Of a stretch of 64,000 bases of DNA, positions 63,728-64,000 are shown in pieces. The notes beneath the pieces were generated by a model. It ran no database searches. It saw only the letters and a program-made list of their open reading frames with translations, and was not told the DNA's origin. Source of the stretch: Hymenobacter elongatus. Lineage in GTDB: Bacteria > Bacteroidota > Bacteroidia > Cytophagales > Hymenobacteraceae. The stretch's first letter is position 1. Every line of letters starts with the position of its first letter. The stretch is from positions 59,170-123,169 of the forward strand of contig NZ_SRLD01000010.1 in the NCBI RefSeq assembly GCF_004745955.1, in the 5' to 3' direction. The position numbers and the translations under genes were made by a program.

Positions 63728-63836
63728 GTCATGCTCATCTGGCGTCCGCTTGTCGAAGCATCTCTCCCGCACTGGTAAAGTCAATTACTACTGCGGGAGA
63801 GATGCTTCGGCAAGCGGACGCCAGATCAAGCATGAC
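63728..63836. repeat. Intergenic hairpin repeat (GTCATGCT type)
   Basis: Arms of about 43-45 bp (63728-63771 and 63792-63836) with one indel and one mismatch, GTCATGCT at the ends and GAAGCATCTCTCCCGCA near the loop. It is the best-preserved free copy in the window. Confidence 0.92.
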
Positions 63837-63874
63837 CGTCTTTTTTGCTACGGTTACTTCTGCTTGAGTACTTA

Positions 63875-63892
63875 GAGCCTATCCAAATAGGC
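63875..63892 (+). repeat. Probable left end of an IS5-family element
   Basis: GAGCCTATCCAAATAGGC, 14 bp before the transposase start; a good candidate for the left terminal inverted repeat. The right end lies outside the window, so it cannot be confirmed. Confidence 0.5.
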
Positions 63893-63905
63893 ATTATTTT
63901 CGGGT

Positions 63906-64000
63906 ATGGCAACGACTCAAGAATTCATCATTTCCGATGCCTTGTGGGAGCGTCTGCGGCCGCTGCTGCCGGTGCATACCCCGAAGGCTCATCCCCTTGG
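63906..64000 (+). CDS. IS5-family transposase, N-terminal fragment (3' cut by window)
   Basis: 31 codons from ATG 63906 reading ATTQEFIISDALWERLRPLL and then VHTPKAHPLG, as in the DUF4096-type N-terminal domain of IS5/IS427-group transposases. Open to the end of the window, so completeness is unknown. Confidence 0.85.
   Translation, partial: MATTQEFIISDALWERLRPLLPVHTPKAHPL

Noticed and set aside
63728..63836. Terminator of the HhH-barrel gene
   Set aside because: It is 70 bp past the stop, too long, without a T run next to the stem, and belongs to the repeat family; it might still stop transcription but is better called a repeat.

Overview
The window is chromosomal DNA from a member of the Bacteroidota, most likely Hymenobacter or a close relative in the Cytophagales. 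Three things point there. The DNA is GC-rich (by eye near 60%). There are type IX secretion (T9SS) C-terminal sorting domains on several proteins. Promoters follow the Bacteroidota pattern (TTTG, 19-20 bp, TAnnTTTG), and the gene neighbourhoods are typical of the phylum: tgt-lptF, acpP-fabF-rnc with an IPExxxVDY protein and pyk, and atpD-atpC separate from the rest of the ATP synthase operon. Genus assignment is inference.

Layout. 1-12 kb: end of a T9SS protein, a LysR regulator with threonine synthase, an M28 peptidase, an ammonium transporter, a ZIP metal transporter, DUF167, endonuclease III, a CHASE3-type histidine kinase with a single-domain response regulator, and a SpoU rRNA/tRNA methyltransferase. 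12-14 kb: acylphosphatase, a decayed T9SS gene and a 160-bp MITE. 14-26 kb: DUF2071, typA, an MsrB lipoprotein, DUF3050, an H1-like basic protein, metG, then a minus-strand block tRNA-Gln/prs/satD/DUF3307/rplY/pth. 26-32 kb: atpDC, a Cys/Met PLP enzyme, and a pglC-pglD-pglE-like glycan cassette. 32-45 kb: ispE, a DMT transporter, lptF, tgt, a glycosyltransferase with an ECF sigma factor, rsmG, a YheT hydrolase, an MFS transporter, rpsT, a T9SS protein and pyk. 45-52 kb: acpP-fabF-rnc, nadE, an ECF sigma/anti-sigma pair and lgt.

52.2-56.8 kb is a wrecked accessory region. Two tandem paralogous lipoprotein genes are broken, one by a second copy of the 160-bp MITE and the other by an IS4-family element with no target duplication. 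Fragments of T9SS proteins lie around them, one with an in-frame amber codon just before its sorting domain. 56.8-64 kb holds a beta-propeller lipoprotein, yidD, an S46 dipeptidyl peptidase, a PorV-like protein overlapping a helix-hairpin-helix/beta-barrel protein, and the start of an IS5-family transposase.

No complete new defence or biosynthetic system is evident. The most informative signals are these: (i) a non-autonomous transposon whose core is the same long hairpin that also occurs alone between genes; (ii) the precise, in-frame-reversible MITE insertion; (iii) a lower-GC SatD-DUF3307 module placed inside the usual prs-rplY-pth order, with a 22-bp perfect palindrome against its start codon.
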